A stretch of DNA of 64,000 bases, taken from Lysinibacillus alkalisoli. GTDB taxonomy: Bacteria; Bacillota; Bacilli; Bacillales_A; Planococcaceae. The stretch lies in contig NZ_BMJT01000001.1 of the NCBI RefSeq assembly GCF_014643595.1, positions 186,001-250,000 of the forward strand, read 5' to 3'. The notes under the pieces are model-generated. The model did no database searches, was not told the DNA's origin, and saw only the letters and a list, made by a program, of their open reading frames with translations. Made by a program: the position numbers and the translations under genes. The number at the start of each line of letters is the position of its first letter. Within the stretch, counting starts at the first letter, position 1. Positions 26,261 through 35,218 of this stretch are shown one piece after another.

Positions 26261-27088
26261 GTGGAAATTATAGAATTACTGAAAGCACTCATACTTGGTT
26301 TTGTAGAAGGTATGACAGAGTTTGCACCAGTTTCTTCTACTGGACATATGATTATTGTTGATGACATGTGGCTGAAGACAGAAGAGTTTTTAGGGAAGTA
26401 TCCTGCTAATACATTCAAAATTGTGGTGCAATTAGGTTCCATATTAGCAGTAGTTGTTGTAATGTGGAAGCGCCTATTCAGTCTAATAGGGCTTTACAAA
26501 ATTGATGGGCAACCCATGATGAAACGATTTAACTTATTACACGTAATCGTAGGTATGCTTCCAGCGACAATTGTTGGCTTTGCTTTAAAAGATTTTATTG
26601 ATGATAATTTATTTGGTGTGGTAACAGTTATTATTGCGTTAGTAGCAGGGGCCTTCCTCATGTTAGCAGCAGATAAATTTGGACCAAAAAACCCACCTAT
26701 TACATCTTTAGATCAACTGACATATGGTTTAGCATTTAAAGTCGGGCTTGTACAATGTCTATCATTATGGCCAGGGTTTTCGCGCTCAGGTGCAACGATT
26801 TCTGGTGGTGTATTATTTGGTATGAACCATAAAACAGCAGCCGACTTTACTTTTATTATGGCTGTGCCAATTATGGCGGGTGCGAGTTTAGTATCTGTCT
26901 TAAAAAACTGGGAACATTTATCAATGGATTATTTAAATTTCTATATTGTAGGATTTATTAGTTCATTTGTTTTTGCTTTACTATCAATTAAATTCTTCCT
27001 AGCATTAATTAATAAAGTAAAGTTAAAACCATTTGCGTACTACCGCATTGGCTTAGCAATCATCATTGCTATCATTTTACTTGTTTAA
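26261..27088 (+). CDS. uppP: Undecaprenyl-diphosphatase UppP (BacA family)
   Basis: A 275-aa integral membrane enzyme that dephosphorylates undecaprenyl pyrophosphate, recycling the carrier lipid for peptidoglycan synthesis; overexpression gives bacitracin resistance. The active-site motifs are EGMTEFAPVSSTGHM (Glu16, Glu20, Ser26, His29) and PGFSRSGATISGG. The start is a GTG at 26261, 7 bases after AAAGG; the longer frame from 26231 adds ten charged residues absent from the family. TTGTCATCTT at 26111 also occurs upstream of the Bce transporter genes. TATACT at 26178 is a possible -10. Confidence 0.93.
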   Translation: MEIIELLKALILGFVEGMTEFAPVSSTGHMIIVDDMWLKTEEFLGKYPANTFKIVVQLGSILAVVVVMWKRLFSLIGLYKIDGQPMMKRFNLLHVIVGMLPATIVGFALKDFIDDNLFGVVTVIIALVAGAFLMLAADKFGPKNPPITSLDQLTYGLAFKVGLVQCLSLWPGFSRSGATISGGVLFGMNHKTAADFTFIMAVPIMAGASLVSVLKNWEHLSMDYLNFYIVGFISSFVFALLSIKFFLALINKVKLKPFAYYRIGLAIIIAIILLV

Positions 27089-27116
27089 AAGATTGCCTAT
27101 ATTAGGCAGTCTTTTT
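27087..27116 (+). terminator. Terminator after uppP
   Basis: AAAAGA-TGCCTA/TAGGCA-TCTTTT stem with one mismatch, followed by T. Confidence 0.85.
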
Positions 27117-27234
27117 CTTTTGGTTCAAATTATTAGAAAAATAAATAATTTCTGATAAAAGATGCGTAAAGTAGCACAAATGATATATAATAAAGGTGAA
27201 TATGTCATAAAGGCTTTGAAAGGGGATGGATAAT

Positions 27235-28407
27235 ATGAAAGTCATTTTATTAGGTGCAGGATTTATGGGGAAGGCGATTGCTAAAGATTTAGTCCGAAGT
27301 AATGGAGTAACAGAAGTGTTACTGGTAGATGCCGACAACGAAAAAGCAAAATTTGTTGCCGATAGTATTGCAAGTGAAAAGTTACAATCCATTGAGCTTC
27401 GCTTCGAAAATGATGATGCCTTAAAAGAAGTGCTGATGCAAGGCGCTGTTGTGATTAATGCCATGTTTTATTCGCACAATGAACGCATGGCTCGCTTAGC
27501 TATTGACGCTGGCGTGCATATTGTGGATTTAGGTGGCGCAATGGCAGGTGCAACACAAGCTGTTTTTGATTTGGATGAAGCGGCAAAAGCGGCAGGTGTA
27601 ACCATTATTCCAGAGCTAGGTGTAACGCCAGGTATGACAAATATTTTAACAGGTTATGGTGCTTCTCGTTTAGATGAAGTTACTGAAATTAAATTATATG
27701 CAGGTGATATTCCAGTTGAGCCTGTGCCACCAATTGATTATATTGAAGTATTCTCGATTGAACGCATGTTAGATTACTATAGTGGCACAGCAAAAGCCAT
27801 TTATAAATGGAAAGAACAAGAATATCCATCCATGTCAGGTTGTGAAGGCATTTATTTTGACGAATTAGGCGTATTGGAAGCCTTTTACACAGCAGGGGGC
27901 ATCTCGACATTAGCCGACTCTTTCCCAGGTGTAAAGACGTTAACCTATAAAACAATTCGCTATAAAGGCCATGCAGAAAAAATGAAATTACTTGTTGATT
28001 TAGGGTTATTTGATATTTCAAACAGTGTAAAAATTGATGGTAAGAGTGTCAATGTACGTAAAGTTGTGCGTGAAGCTTTAAGTAAAAAGTTAGAAGCAGG
28101 CAAAAAAGCAGATGTATTATTGGTACGTGTACTTGTTACAGGTGAGCAAGCAGAGCAACAAGTAACAAATGAATACGAGCTCGTCCTACAACGTAGTGCT
28201 GAGAGCGAAGAAACAGCTATGGCTAAGGCAACGGCAAGCTCTATTTCAATTGTTGCGCAAATGGTCGGTAACGGTTTGATTGAAGAACGCGGTGTAAATG
28301 CGCCAGAAAAAGTTGTACCTGGTCAAGCCTATATTGAAGAAATGGCTAAACGTAATATTCATATTAAAGAGACCATCCACCGCTCATCAATGATTGTAAA
28401 AGGATAA
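27235..28407 (+). CDS. L-lysine 6-dehydrogenase (saccharopine dehydrogenase family)
   Basis: A 390-aa cytoplasmic NAD(P)-dependent enzyme. The Rossmann motif LLGAGFMGKAIAKDL opens the protein, and VVINAMFYSHNE, IPELGVTPGMTNIL and YKTIRYKGHAEKMKLL follow in the order seen in the lysine 6-dehydrogenase of thermophilic Bacillus (Geobacillus). That enzyme oxidises the 6-amino group of lysine to allysine, which cyclises to piperideine-6-carboxylate. The ATG at 27235 is used; the ATG at 27226 abuts the AAAGGGG site with no spacing. Saccharopine or carboxynorspermidine chemistry is an alternative within the superfamily. Confidence 0.87.
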   Translation: MKVILLGAGFMGKAIAKDLVRSNGVTEVLLVDADNEKAKFVADSIASEKLQSIELRFENDDALKEVLMQGAVVINAMFYSHNERMARLAIDAGVHIVDLGGAMAGATQAVFDLDEAAKAAGVTIIPELGVTPGMTNILTGYGASRLDEVTEIKLYAGDIPVEPVPPIDYIEVFSIERMLDYYSGTAKAIYKWKEQEYPSMSGCEGIYFDELGVLEAFYTAGGISTLADSFPGVKTLTYKTIRYKGHAEKMKLLVDLGLFDISNSVKIDGKSVNVRKVVREALSKKLEAGKKADVLLVRVLVTGEQAEQQVTNEYELVLQRSAESEETAMAKATASSISIVAQMVGNGLIEERGVNAPEKVVPGQAYIEEMAKRNIHIKETIHRSSMIVKG

Positions 28408-28412
28408 TGACT

Positions 28413-28450
28413 AAAAGAAGGCAGTTCGCTTTTGCGATGCCTTCTTTTTT
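28413..28450. terminator. Bidirectional terminator
   Basis: AAAAGAAGGC ... GCCTTCTTTTT with an inner CGC/GCG pair. It lies between the converging lysine dehydrogenase and DMT transporter genes. Confidence 0.85.
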
Positions 28451-29384
28451 ATACGTCTTGTTCTTGAACTTGAGGAAATAAACTTAGGACAAGTACAACG
28501 AGAATAATGATGGCTGCACCTACCATTTGCCATAATAAAAAGGGTGTGTGCAGTATAATAACAGAGGAAATAATAGCTGCTAAAGGCTCTGTACAGCCTA
28601 GCAATGTAGTTTCTTTAGGTGAAATATAGCGTATGCTATCTAAAAAGAGATAGAAGGCAATAAGTGTGCCAAATAATACAACAAACCCAATAAGTAATAA
28701 AGTAGTTAAGTGCAGTTGTGGGGTGTCAGAAAATAAGATAAAGCGTCTCGTTGTAAGAGCTTGAAGTATAATCATGCCCATTCCCCCAATAATCATTCCC
28801 CAACCTACTAGTACACTAGATGACCATAAGGTGAGTAAATCTTTTGAATAAAGTGTATAAAATGCTAAAGATAAACCCGATAATACGCCCCAAATAATAG
28901 CTGGTGTGGAGACCATGAAATTGTGTAAGGAGCCATTTGTTAATAATAAAAATGTGCCAAATGTAGCGAAAAATAATACAAAAATATCTAATTTAGAAGG
29001 CGGTGATTTAAACTTAATCAGTAAGTACACTGTAATAAATAAGGGTGCTAAATATTGTAAAATGGTAGCTACTGCGGCATTTCCTTCTGCAATGGATGCA
29101 AAATATGTGTACTGTACGCCTAACATGCCTAACAGTCCAAAAAGAATGAGCTGGAAAGCAGTTTTCTTATTTTGCCAAATAACGTATATTTCATGACGGT
29201 TAGAACTAAAGAAGGCAAAGAGTAATAAAATAAGACCTGAAAGTAATAATCGTATCGTGACAAGCCATTCTGTTGATAACTGTTCTTGCTGGAATAAAAT
29301 TTGTGCAGCAGTACCAGATAACCCCCAAAGGCTAGCCCCAATTACCACCATAATCATGCCCTTTACTCGTCCACTAATATGCAT
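28449..29384 (-). CDS. EamA/DMT family transporter
   Basis: A 311-aa membrane protein with ten hydrophobic segments in two EamA repeats (about 10-140 and 155-300). It begins with MVVIGASLWGLSGTAAQILF and has KETTLLGCTEPLAAIIS near TM9, as in drug/metabolite exporters of amino-acid or sugar-like compounds. It lies 10 bases behind a GntR regulator gene in the same operon, so its expression is probably metabolite-controlled. A paralogue sits at 35219. Ribosome binding site AGGAGG. Confidence 0.9.
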   Translation of the reverse strand: MHISGRVKGMIMVVIGASLWGLSGTAAQILFQQEQLSTEWLVTIRLLLSGLILLLFAFFSSNRHEIYVIWQNKKTAFQLILFGLLGMLGVQYTYFASIAEGNAAVATILQYLAPLFITVYLLIKFKSPPSKLDIFVLFFATFGTFLLLTNGSLHNFMVSTPAIIWGVLSGLSLAFYTLYSKDLLTLWSSSVLVGWGMIIGGMGMIILQALTTRRFILFSDTPQLHLTTLLLIGFVVLFGTLIAFYLFLDSIRYISPKETTLLGCTEPLAAIISSVIILHTPFLLWQMVGAAIIILVVLVLSLFPQVQEQDV

Positions 29385-29394
29385 AATATGCCTC

Positions 29395-30063
29395 CTAATG
29401 ATTGAAGTAGTGTTGAATTTGTGCCATAGGACGAAGCCAATTTAAGCGAATGATTTTTTCAATATCATTATTATTGTTACTTTGCAATGCATCAATTAAG
29501 TGCTCATGTTCTTGCACCGATTGTAAATCATCATTCAATTTTTGGAAAAATACATATTCTAATCGTTGAATATGTAGATCAATTGTAGTAAGTGCAGGAG
29601 TAATATAAGGGTTTTGAGCTAGATCCGTAATATAGTGATGGAAAGCAGCATCTGCTTGCATCGCTTTTTTTGTGTCTTTTTCAACTAATGCATCTTCAAA
29701 AGCTTTATTTAGTTGTCGGAGTGTAACGATATGTTGGTCATTGAGTTGAGGGAGTGCTTGTTTAGCTACAATAATTTGTAAGCCAACCATCGTCTCATAC
29801 ATCGTTTGAATATCTTCAACACGAATGCTTGCAATTTTAGTTTTCTGACCTGGTATTGCTTCAACTAAGCCAGATAAGGCTAAAATTTGTAGCGCTTCTC
29901 TGACAGGAGTACGACTGACGCCAATGGCTTGAGCTAATGCAATGTCATTAATTTTTTCATCAGGCTGTAAAGTGCCATCAATAATCCATTGTTGTAGTTG
30001 TTGTAATGCAATGTCTTTAGCAGATAAGCGAGTTATTTTTTTTGTGTTTGAAGGAATAGGCAT
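29395..30063 (-). CDS. GntR-family transcriptional regulator (FCD/FadR type)
   Basis: A 222-aa cytoplasmic regulator. An N-terminal winged helix (residues ~14-78: INDIALAQAIGVSRTPVREALQ) is followed by an all-helical FCD ligand domain (~85-215) whose metal-site His residues are present (FHHYITD, EHEHLIDAL). FCD regulators bind small organic acids, sugars or amino acids. It is first in the operon with the DMT transporter and probably controls itself through the palindrome at 30087-30098. Start chosen 8 bases after AAAGGAG. Confidence 0.92.
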   Translation of the reverse strand: MPIPSNTKKITRLSAKDIALQQLQQWIIDGTLQPDEKINDIALAQAIGVSRTPVREALQILALSGLVEAIPGQKTKIASIRVEDIQTMYETMVGLQIIVAKQALPQLNDQHIVTLRQLNKAFEDALVEKDTKKAMQADAAFHHYITDLAQNPYITPALTTIDLHIQRLEYVFFQKLNDDLQSVQEHEHLIDALQSNNNNDIEKIIRLNWLRPMAQIQHYFNH

Positions 30064-30086
30064 ACGTCATGCTCCTTTCGTAATAT

Positions 30087-30107
30087 GCAATATATTGCGT
30101 AATTGTA
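30087..30107 (-). promoter_or_regulatory. GntR operon -10 region with palindromic operator candidate
   Basis: On the minus strand an extended -10, TG-T-TACAAT (TACAAT at 30102-30107), is followed four bases later by the perfect palindrome GCAATATATTGC (30087-30098), which covers the expected start point. Confidence 0.55.
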
Positions 30108-30211
30108 ACATAATATTTGGCTATAAAAAAGAGGGTAAATCCACAAACAACCTGAAAATGTATTAGTAAGAGGGTTAATACTGTATCGTTTGGCGCTATT
30201 ACAACGTGATG

Positions 30212-30247
30212 AAAAAAGGTGAGGCAATTGTAAATTTGCCTCACCTT
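30212..30247 (-). terminator. Terminator after the pdaC-like gene
   Basis: AAGGTGAGGCAA pairs with TTGCCTCACCTT; on the minus strand it runs into six T. Confidence 0.92.
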
Positions 30248-30253
30248 ACTGTT

Positions 30254-31666
30254 TTATTGTTGTGCCATACGTCGTTTTAATTCTTCTAACTCGGAGATAG
30301 TGACAAATTCGTAGCCTTGGCCACTTAAATAAGCTAATACACTATCTAAACCATCAGCCGTTGATGGATGAATGTCATGCATTAAAATAACAGCACGATT
30401 ATGCATAGCATTTTGTACAGAAGGCAATAACTGTGACGCGTTGCGATTTTTCCAATCTAATGTGTCAATCGACCATAAGATAACAGGTACATCAATATGC
30501 GATTTTACCGCATCGTTAATTGCACCATATGGCGGTCTAAAGACAGTTGGCTTTTGTCCAATAGCTTGCTCAATAACTGAAACTGTATCATTTACTTCTT
30601 TTTGGACTTGTTCACCTGTTAAGTTAGTTAATACAGGGTGGCTCCACGAGTGATTGCCAATCTCATGTCCACGTTTTAACTCTTCTTTTACAAGCTCAGG
30701 ATTCACTTGTACACGATTACCTAATAGGAAGAAAGTTGCTTTAGCATTATATTTATCTAATGTATCAAGCACGCGGTCAGTCACACCTTTTTCAGGACCA
30801 TCATCAAACGTTAGCGCCACATATTTTCCATCAGGGCTTAATTCACGTATAGGTGGGGATAAAATGTTTTTTGACAGTGTTTCAGGAGATTGTAAGTCAG
30901 GTAATAAGATGGGGTTTACAAAATTTAAAGGAATGGATACAGTAGGTGTTGCTGCACTCGCTGTAATTTCATACTCATTATAATAAAATTGTAAGGCATC
31001 ATCTGAAATACTAAATCGCTCAAAGTTTTTCCAATCTGGCTCAGTAATTAAGGCTACCTTATCCTCAAGCATTAAACTTTTAAGTTCTTCGTCATTTGTT
31101 AATTGTTGATTAACATTTTCAGCAAGTAGCTGTAAATAGTCTTCATTGTCATTTAACATGTTTTGAAGTGTGATAGGTTTATTTGTTTCTTTATCAAATA
31201 CATACGTTTTAATGGATGTCTTTTCATTGCCATTTCCTGTGTACGAAGTATTTGTTAAAATGAAGGAGAAATAACGATCTTTATAAGGTAATGTTTTTAC
31301 GTCCAAAGTTAAAGATGGGCGGTCTTCCTCCGTTGTATTGTTTTGTTTTTCGAGTTCGGCTAAATAGGTTCTTTTCATTTTTAGCACATGGTTGGCAATC
31401 TCTTTGTTAAACGCATCATTTGTCGTTTTTGGATATTGTAATGTATAAGGTGTCTTCTTGCTCTTAGCTTGATCAGTGACGATTTCAATGCCTTCGTATG
31501 ATGAAGCCTCTGTTGTAATAGTATTCGGTTTTTCTTTTTTCATTTTGGCTTCTTGTTTATTATTGTTGGAGAACATAAAAAAGATGCCAACAGCACATAA
31601 TGCTGCAATAATGGCAAGCAGCGTAAGTTTAACAAATGGCTTGCTTTTGCGTTTTCTAGATTGCAT
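30254..31666 (-). CDS. Peptidoglycan/polysaccharide deacetylase, PdaC-like
   Basis: A 470-aa membrane-anchored extracellular enzyme: N-terminal segment (12-32), DUF4163/DUF3298-type region (~60-250), then the NodB-homology deacetylase domain (~278-465). Catalytic pieces are TFDDGP (Asp288, Asp289), the zinc ligands His339 and His343 in HEIGNHSWSH, RPPYG (377-381), SIDTLDWK and LMHDIH. Architecture and length match PdaC of B. subtilis, which removes N-acetyl groups from peptidoglycan and gives lysozyme resistance; pneumococcal PgdA is similar. AAGGAAGGAG site. Single gene. Confidence 0.9.
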   Translation of the reverse strand: MQSRKRKSKPFVKLTLLAIIAALCAVGIFFMFSNNNKQEAKMKKEKPNTITTEASSYEGIEIVTDQAKSKKTPYTLQYPKTTNDAFNKEIANHVLKMKRTYLAELEKQNNTTEEDRPSLTLDVKTLPYKDRYFSFILTNTSYTGNGNEKTSIKTYVFDKETNKPITLQNMLNDNEDYLQLLAENVNQQLTNDEELKSLMLEDKVALITEPDWKNFERFSISDDALQFYYNEYEITASAATPTVSIPLNFVNPILLPDLQSPETLSKNILSPPIRELSPDGKYVALTFDDGPEKGVTDRVLDTLDKYNAKATFFLLGNRVQVNPELVKEELKRGHEIGNHSWSHPVLTNLTGEQVQKEVNDTVSVIEQAIGQKPTVFRPPYGAINDAVKSHIDVPVILWSIDTLDWKNRNASQLLPSVQNAMHNRAVILMHDIHPSTADGLDSVLAYLSGQGYEFVTISELEELKRRMAQQ

Positions 31667-31780
31667 GGTAAATAAACTCCTTCCTTATGTAATTGTTCTA
31701 TTTGTATAGACGCATAGTTTGGATAAAAAGTTGACTTATTTATAAAAAATGTAATGAATTGATAAAGGGGGATGCCAAAG

Positions 31781-32530
31781 TTGAGTGAAGTATCAACCAA
31801 TGAATTGCTAATGGATTGTTTACAATTAGTAGGTCAGATTATGATTGAAAGTGGCGCAGAAGTTTATCGAGTTGAAAATACGATGTATCACATTGCGAAT
31901 TCTCAAAATATACCAGATATTCAAACCTATGTGACGTCAACAGGTATTTTGTTAACGGTAGGTAAAACCCAATCCACACGCATTACACCTATAGCAAGAC
32001 GCATTACCGATTTGGAGAAAGTAGCAAGAGTGAATGCCGTCTCTAGAAAATTGTCTGCTAAAAGCATAACACTAACACAAGCATATGACGAGTTGTTAAC
32101 TATACAAAAGACGAACTATTTTTTACCAATATACCTCCAAGTATTAGCAGCTTGTATAGCAAGTGGTAGTTTTTTGATTATGTTTGGTGGGATATGGCAA
32201 GATTTTTTTGCGGCTTTTATTGCAGGTGGAATGGGTTTTTTAACGTACTTGATTGCGCATGATCTCACAAGAGTGCGTTTTTTTTCAGAATTTACAGCCT
32301 CTCTTGTTGTCGGTTTACTAGCCTATTTAGCAGTTCATCTTCAATTGGGGTCAGAGTTGGATAAAATCATTATTGGTTCCGTCATGCCATTAGTGCCTGG
32401 TTTACCAATTACAATAGCGGTGCGTGATCTAATGTCAGGGCACTTAGTGTCAGGCTTAGCTAAAGGGGCAGAGACGGTACTAACTGCATTTGCCATTGGT
32501 TCAGGCATAGCTGTTGTGTTATCTTTTTAG
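31781..32530 (+). CDS. Threonine/serine exporter subunit, ThrE N-terminal part (DUF1212)
   Basis: A 249-aa protein: a soluble N-terminal region (to ~110) with the family stretch MIESGAEVYRVENTMYHIA, then about five hydrophobic segments. It forms one half of the split ThrE exporter; the second half is the next gene, 12 bases downstream. The TTG at 31781 is preferred over the ATG at 31772, because the GGGGG site directly touches that ATG but is 9 bases from the TTG. The family exports threonine and serine in Corynebacterium; the substrate here is assumed. Confidence 0.85.
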   Translation: MSEVSTNELLMDCLQLVGQIMIESGAEVYRVENTMYHIANSQNIPDIQTYVTSTGILLTVGKTQSTRITPIARRITDLEKVARVNAVSRKLSAKSITLTQAYDELLTIQKTNYFLPIYLQVLAACIASGSFLIMFGGIWQDFFAAFIAGGMGFLTYLIAHDLTRVRFFSEFTASLVVGLLAYLAVHLQLGSELDKIIIGSVMPLVPGLPITIAVRDLMSGHLVSGLAKGAETVLTAFAIGSGIAVVLSF

Positions 32531-32542
32531 GAGGTCACTATT

Positions 32543-33025
32543 ATGGACTACATCATACAAATTATTGTGAGTTTTATTGCAACAGCTTGTTTCGGTATTA
32601 TTTTTAATGTACCAATTAAACGTGTCTTTTTTTGTGGTATTGTAGGAGCTATGGGGTGGATAGTTTACTATGTGAGTATTCAAAGAGAGATTGATCCTGT
32701 ACAAGCCTCGTTTTTAGGAGCATTTGCAGTAGCCATCGCTGCCCATGTACTAGCCAAAAAATATAAAACGCCAATGATTGTTTTTAATGTATCGGGTATT
32801 ATTCCATTAGTGCCTGGTGGCATTGCTTACAATGCGATGCGGAGTGCAGTGGAAAATGATTATTTGGTGAGTATTCAATACGGGTTTAAGGCATTTATGA
32901 TCTCAGGTGCTATTGCTATGGGCTTAGCATTTGCAGAGGTATTGATGCAGTTAATCTTCAAAGCACGTGATTCAGGACGTTCACGATTTCAGCATGTCCG
33001 AAAAAAACATAAAAGACTGTTATAG
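32543..33025 (+). CDS. Threonine/serine exporter subunit, ThrE C-terminal part (DUF3815)
   Basis: A 160-aa membrane protein with five hydrophobic segments and the family stretch NVSGIIPLVPGGIAYNAMRS at ~95. It pairs with the preceding subunit to form a ThrE-like exporter, which is a single fused protein in actinobacteria. AGGAGG site at 7 bases. The operon ends at the hairpin at 33032. Confidence 0.87.
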   Translation: MDYIIQIIVSFIATACFGIIFNVPIKRVFFCGIVGAMGWIVYYVSIQREIDPVQASFLGAFAVAIAAHVLAKKYKTPMIVFNVSGIIPLVPGGIAYNAMRSAVENDYLVSIQYGFKAFMISGAIAMGLAFAEVLMQLIFKARDSGRSRFQHVRKKHKRLL

Positions 33026-33031
33026 CATGTT

Positions 33032-33072
33032 AAAAACAGCAAGCTGGCATAAGAGCCGCTTGCTGTTTTTTT
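33032..33072. terminator. Bidirectional terminator
   Basis: AAAAACAGCAAGC ... GCTTGCTGTTTTTTT with an inner GGC/GCC. It lies between the thrE genes (+) and the EAL gene (-). Confidence 0.9.
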
Positions 33073-35086
33073 ATAGTCGTTTATTAATATCTGCTACAGC
33101 TATCGGTTTGCAGATGGCATAACCTTGTAGAATGTCACAAGCTGTTGTTTGTAACCATTTTAGTTGTTGAGTAGTTTCTACACCTTCTGCCACAATTGTT
33201 AAATCAAGCGTTTTACCTAATTGAATCATACTTTCAACAAGCTTCTGTGTTTTCTCCGATTTTTCAATCGCTTGAATAAACGTATCATCAATTTTAATCG
33301 CTGATATCGGTAAAATTTGCAAGTAACGGAATGAAGAATACCCTGTACCAAAATCATCTAATACAAAAGATACACCAGCTTCTTGTAATGTCTCTAATTG
33401 TTTTTGAATGGAGCCAACTAACTCTGCTTCTAAGGCGAATTTCTCTGTGATTTCAAATTGAATTAATTCTGCTGGACAACGTGTTTCTGCTAATGTTTGT
33501 AAAACGACATCAGCCATGTTTTTATCGCGAAACTCGCGTACAGAAGCATTAATACTGACAGTGATAGGCGTGCCAGCTTTTTTCCATGATACGGCTTGTT
33601 GGCACGCCTCACGTAGCATATAATTACCAATGTTGTGGATTAAACCTGTTGACTCCGCTAATGGAATTAATTCACCTGGCGCTACAGAGCCTACCACATC
33701 ATCATCCCAACGTACAAGTGCTTCTACACCGCATATTTTTTGCGTTTGTGTATTTACTTGTGGTTGATATAATACATGGAGATTTTTTTCGTCAAGCGCT
33801 TTCAAGAGCCTCGTCTCTAATAAAGCAGCTCGATTTAATTCACGATGGCGATCTGCTGAGAGTGCTACAATCTGATTGCCACCAGCCTCTCGTACAGCAC
33901 TAATCGTTGCTAAAGAAGTGCGCATTAATTGCGTATAGGTCGTAAATTCAGCAGGGAAACGTGTGATTCCGCCGCTTACAGAGATCGGTAGCGCAAATTG
34001 TTCGTGATAGATGGGGTTGCCATCGAGATAATTAAGGAAACCTTGAATAAACCATTCACTTAATGGCGTTAGTAAAGCAAAGTCAGTTTCGTTAATACGA
34101 GCAATAATGCTATCTTGGAAATAGGTTTTCAAACGCTCTGTAAAAGCTACACCAAGGGATTCATCTAATGGTGTATTATGCATCTCTTTTAATGTGTAAA
34201 ATTTATCAATACTTAAATATACAAATGAGAAGTTTCGTTTATCTTCTACTAATTCACCAATTTCATTTTCTAACCAGTATGCATTGTGTAGTCCTGTTTC
34301 AGCATCAACATAAGCATACTTTTGTAGTTTATGTAGTTCTGTTTTTGCTTTAGAAATATCACGACCGATTAAAATATAGCGCTGCACTCGTTGAATCGGA
34401 CAAAATGTAGGGAAGATTACTAAGTCACCCCAATATTCTTGGTCGTTCTTTGTAAGAAGTGCTGCCTCACCTTGCCAGATTTGACCTTGTTGTAAAATGC
34501 GCCAAATTTGTTCAGGTAATTTATACGTATTCGTAGTTTGAGGGAATAGCTGCCAAAAAGATTTGCCAATTACGCGTTTTGGCGTCCACTGGCTAGCGCG
34601 TAAGAATGCTTGATTGGCATCTAAAATAAAGCCATCTTCATCCAGTGTGACCATCATCAATGTTTGATAAATACCATTGCGTAAATCAGACAACTCTTTT
34701 AAGAGTAGTGCATTGTTAATAGTATCTTGTGAAGTGACACAAGTAAGTGCAATGCTTGATTGGTCTTCAAATACACAAGGTTGTATGAAAAGGTCTGTGT
34801 TCGGAAAAACTTGTGTTAATGCGTGTAATTGTACATTTTTCATTTGTTGTAATTTCGGTTTCTTTAGCATGCTTTCGAGTTCACCCATATTAATAGAGGG
34901 GAACAATTGAGGGGCTACTGTAATAATTGGTTGCTGAAGCAAGTGTTTTGCTTCGTTACCAAAAATAAGATAGGTATATTGTGATAAGTGAACTATAGTA
35001 CCTTCCTCACTGATTATGAGGGTTGGTAATGGTAGTAAATCTACATATTTCACATCTACAATGTTATTATTTTGATTTCGCGACAT
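33071..35086 (-). CDS. PAS-GGDEF(degenerate)-EAL cyclic-di-GMP phosphodiesterase
   Basis: A 671-aa soluble signalling protein. Two PAS-like regions (about 12-120 and 135-250) come first, then a GGDEF fold (~255-410) whose signature is degraded to RINETDF, so it probably makes no c-di-GMP, then an EAL domain (~420-665). The EAL domain keeps EALVRW, SINAS, FEITE, LDDFGTGYSS, IKID, AEGVET and LQGY, so it should hydrolyse c-di-GMP to pGpG. The PAS domains probably sense redox state or a ligand. A Fur-box-like sequence covers the predicted promoter. AAGGAG site. Confidence 0.93.
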   Translation of the reverse strand: MSRNQNNNIVDVKYVDLLPLPTLIISEEGTIVHLSQYTYLIFGNEAKHLLQQPIITVAPQLFPSINMGELESMLKKPKLQQMKNVQLHALTQVFPNTDLFIQPCVFEDQSSIALTCVTSQDTINNALLLKELSDLRNGIYQTLMMVTLDEDGFILDANQAFLRASQWTPKRVIGKSFWQLFPQTTNTYKLPEQIWRILQQGQIWQGEAALLTKNDQEYWGDLVIFPTFCPIQRVQRYILIGRDISKAKTELHKLQKYAYVDAETGLHNAYWLENEIGELVEDKRNFSFVYLSIDKFYTLKEMHNTPLDESLGVAFTERLKTYFQDSIIARINETDFALLTPLSEWFIQGFLNYLDGNPIYHEQFALPISVSGGITRFPAEFTTYTQLMRTSLATISAVREAGGNQIVALSADRHRELNRAALLETRLLKALDEKNLHVLYQPQVNTQTQKICGVEALVRWDDDVVGSVAPGELIPLAESTGLIHNIGNYMLREACQQAVSWKKAGTPITVSINASVREFRDKNMADVVLQTLAETRCPAELIQFEITEKFALEAELVGSIQKQLETLQEAGVSFVLDDFGTGYSSFRYLQILPISAIKIDDTFIQAIEKSEKTQKLVESMIQLGKTLDLTIVAEGVETTQQLKWLQTTACDILQGYAICKPIAVADINKRL

Positions 35087-35120
35087 GTTTTATTCTCCTT
35101 ATTATAATACGACTCTTTTA

Positions 35121-35149
35121 ATTATAGATAATAATTATCATTTCGTCAT
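35121..35149 (-). promoter_or_regulatory. Predicted promoter of the EAL gene with embedded Fur box
   Basis: On the minus strand, ATGACG, 17 bases, TATAAT. Bases 35126-35140, AGATAATAATTATCA on the plus strand, match the 7-1-7 Fur box TGATAATNATTATCA at all but the first position. The site lies across the spacer and -10. Confidence 0.6.
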
Positions 35150-35218
35150 GGTTTTCAAAGAAATTCTATCAAGTATATCGAATTATTCTTTTTCATTATA
35201 AGAAAGGATGGTGTATAA

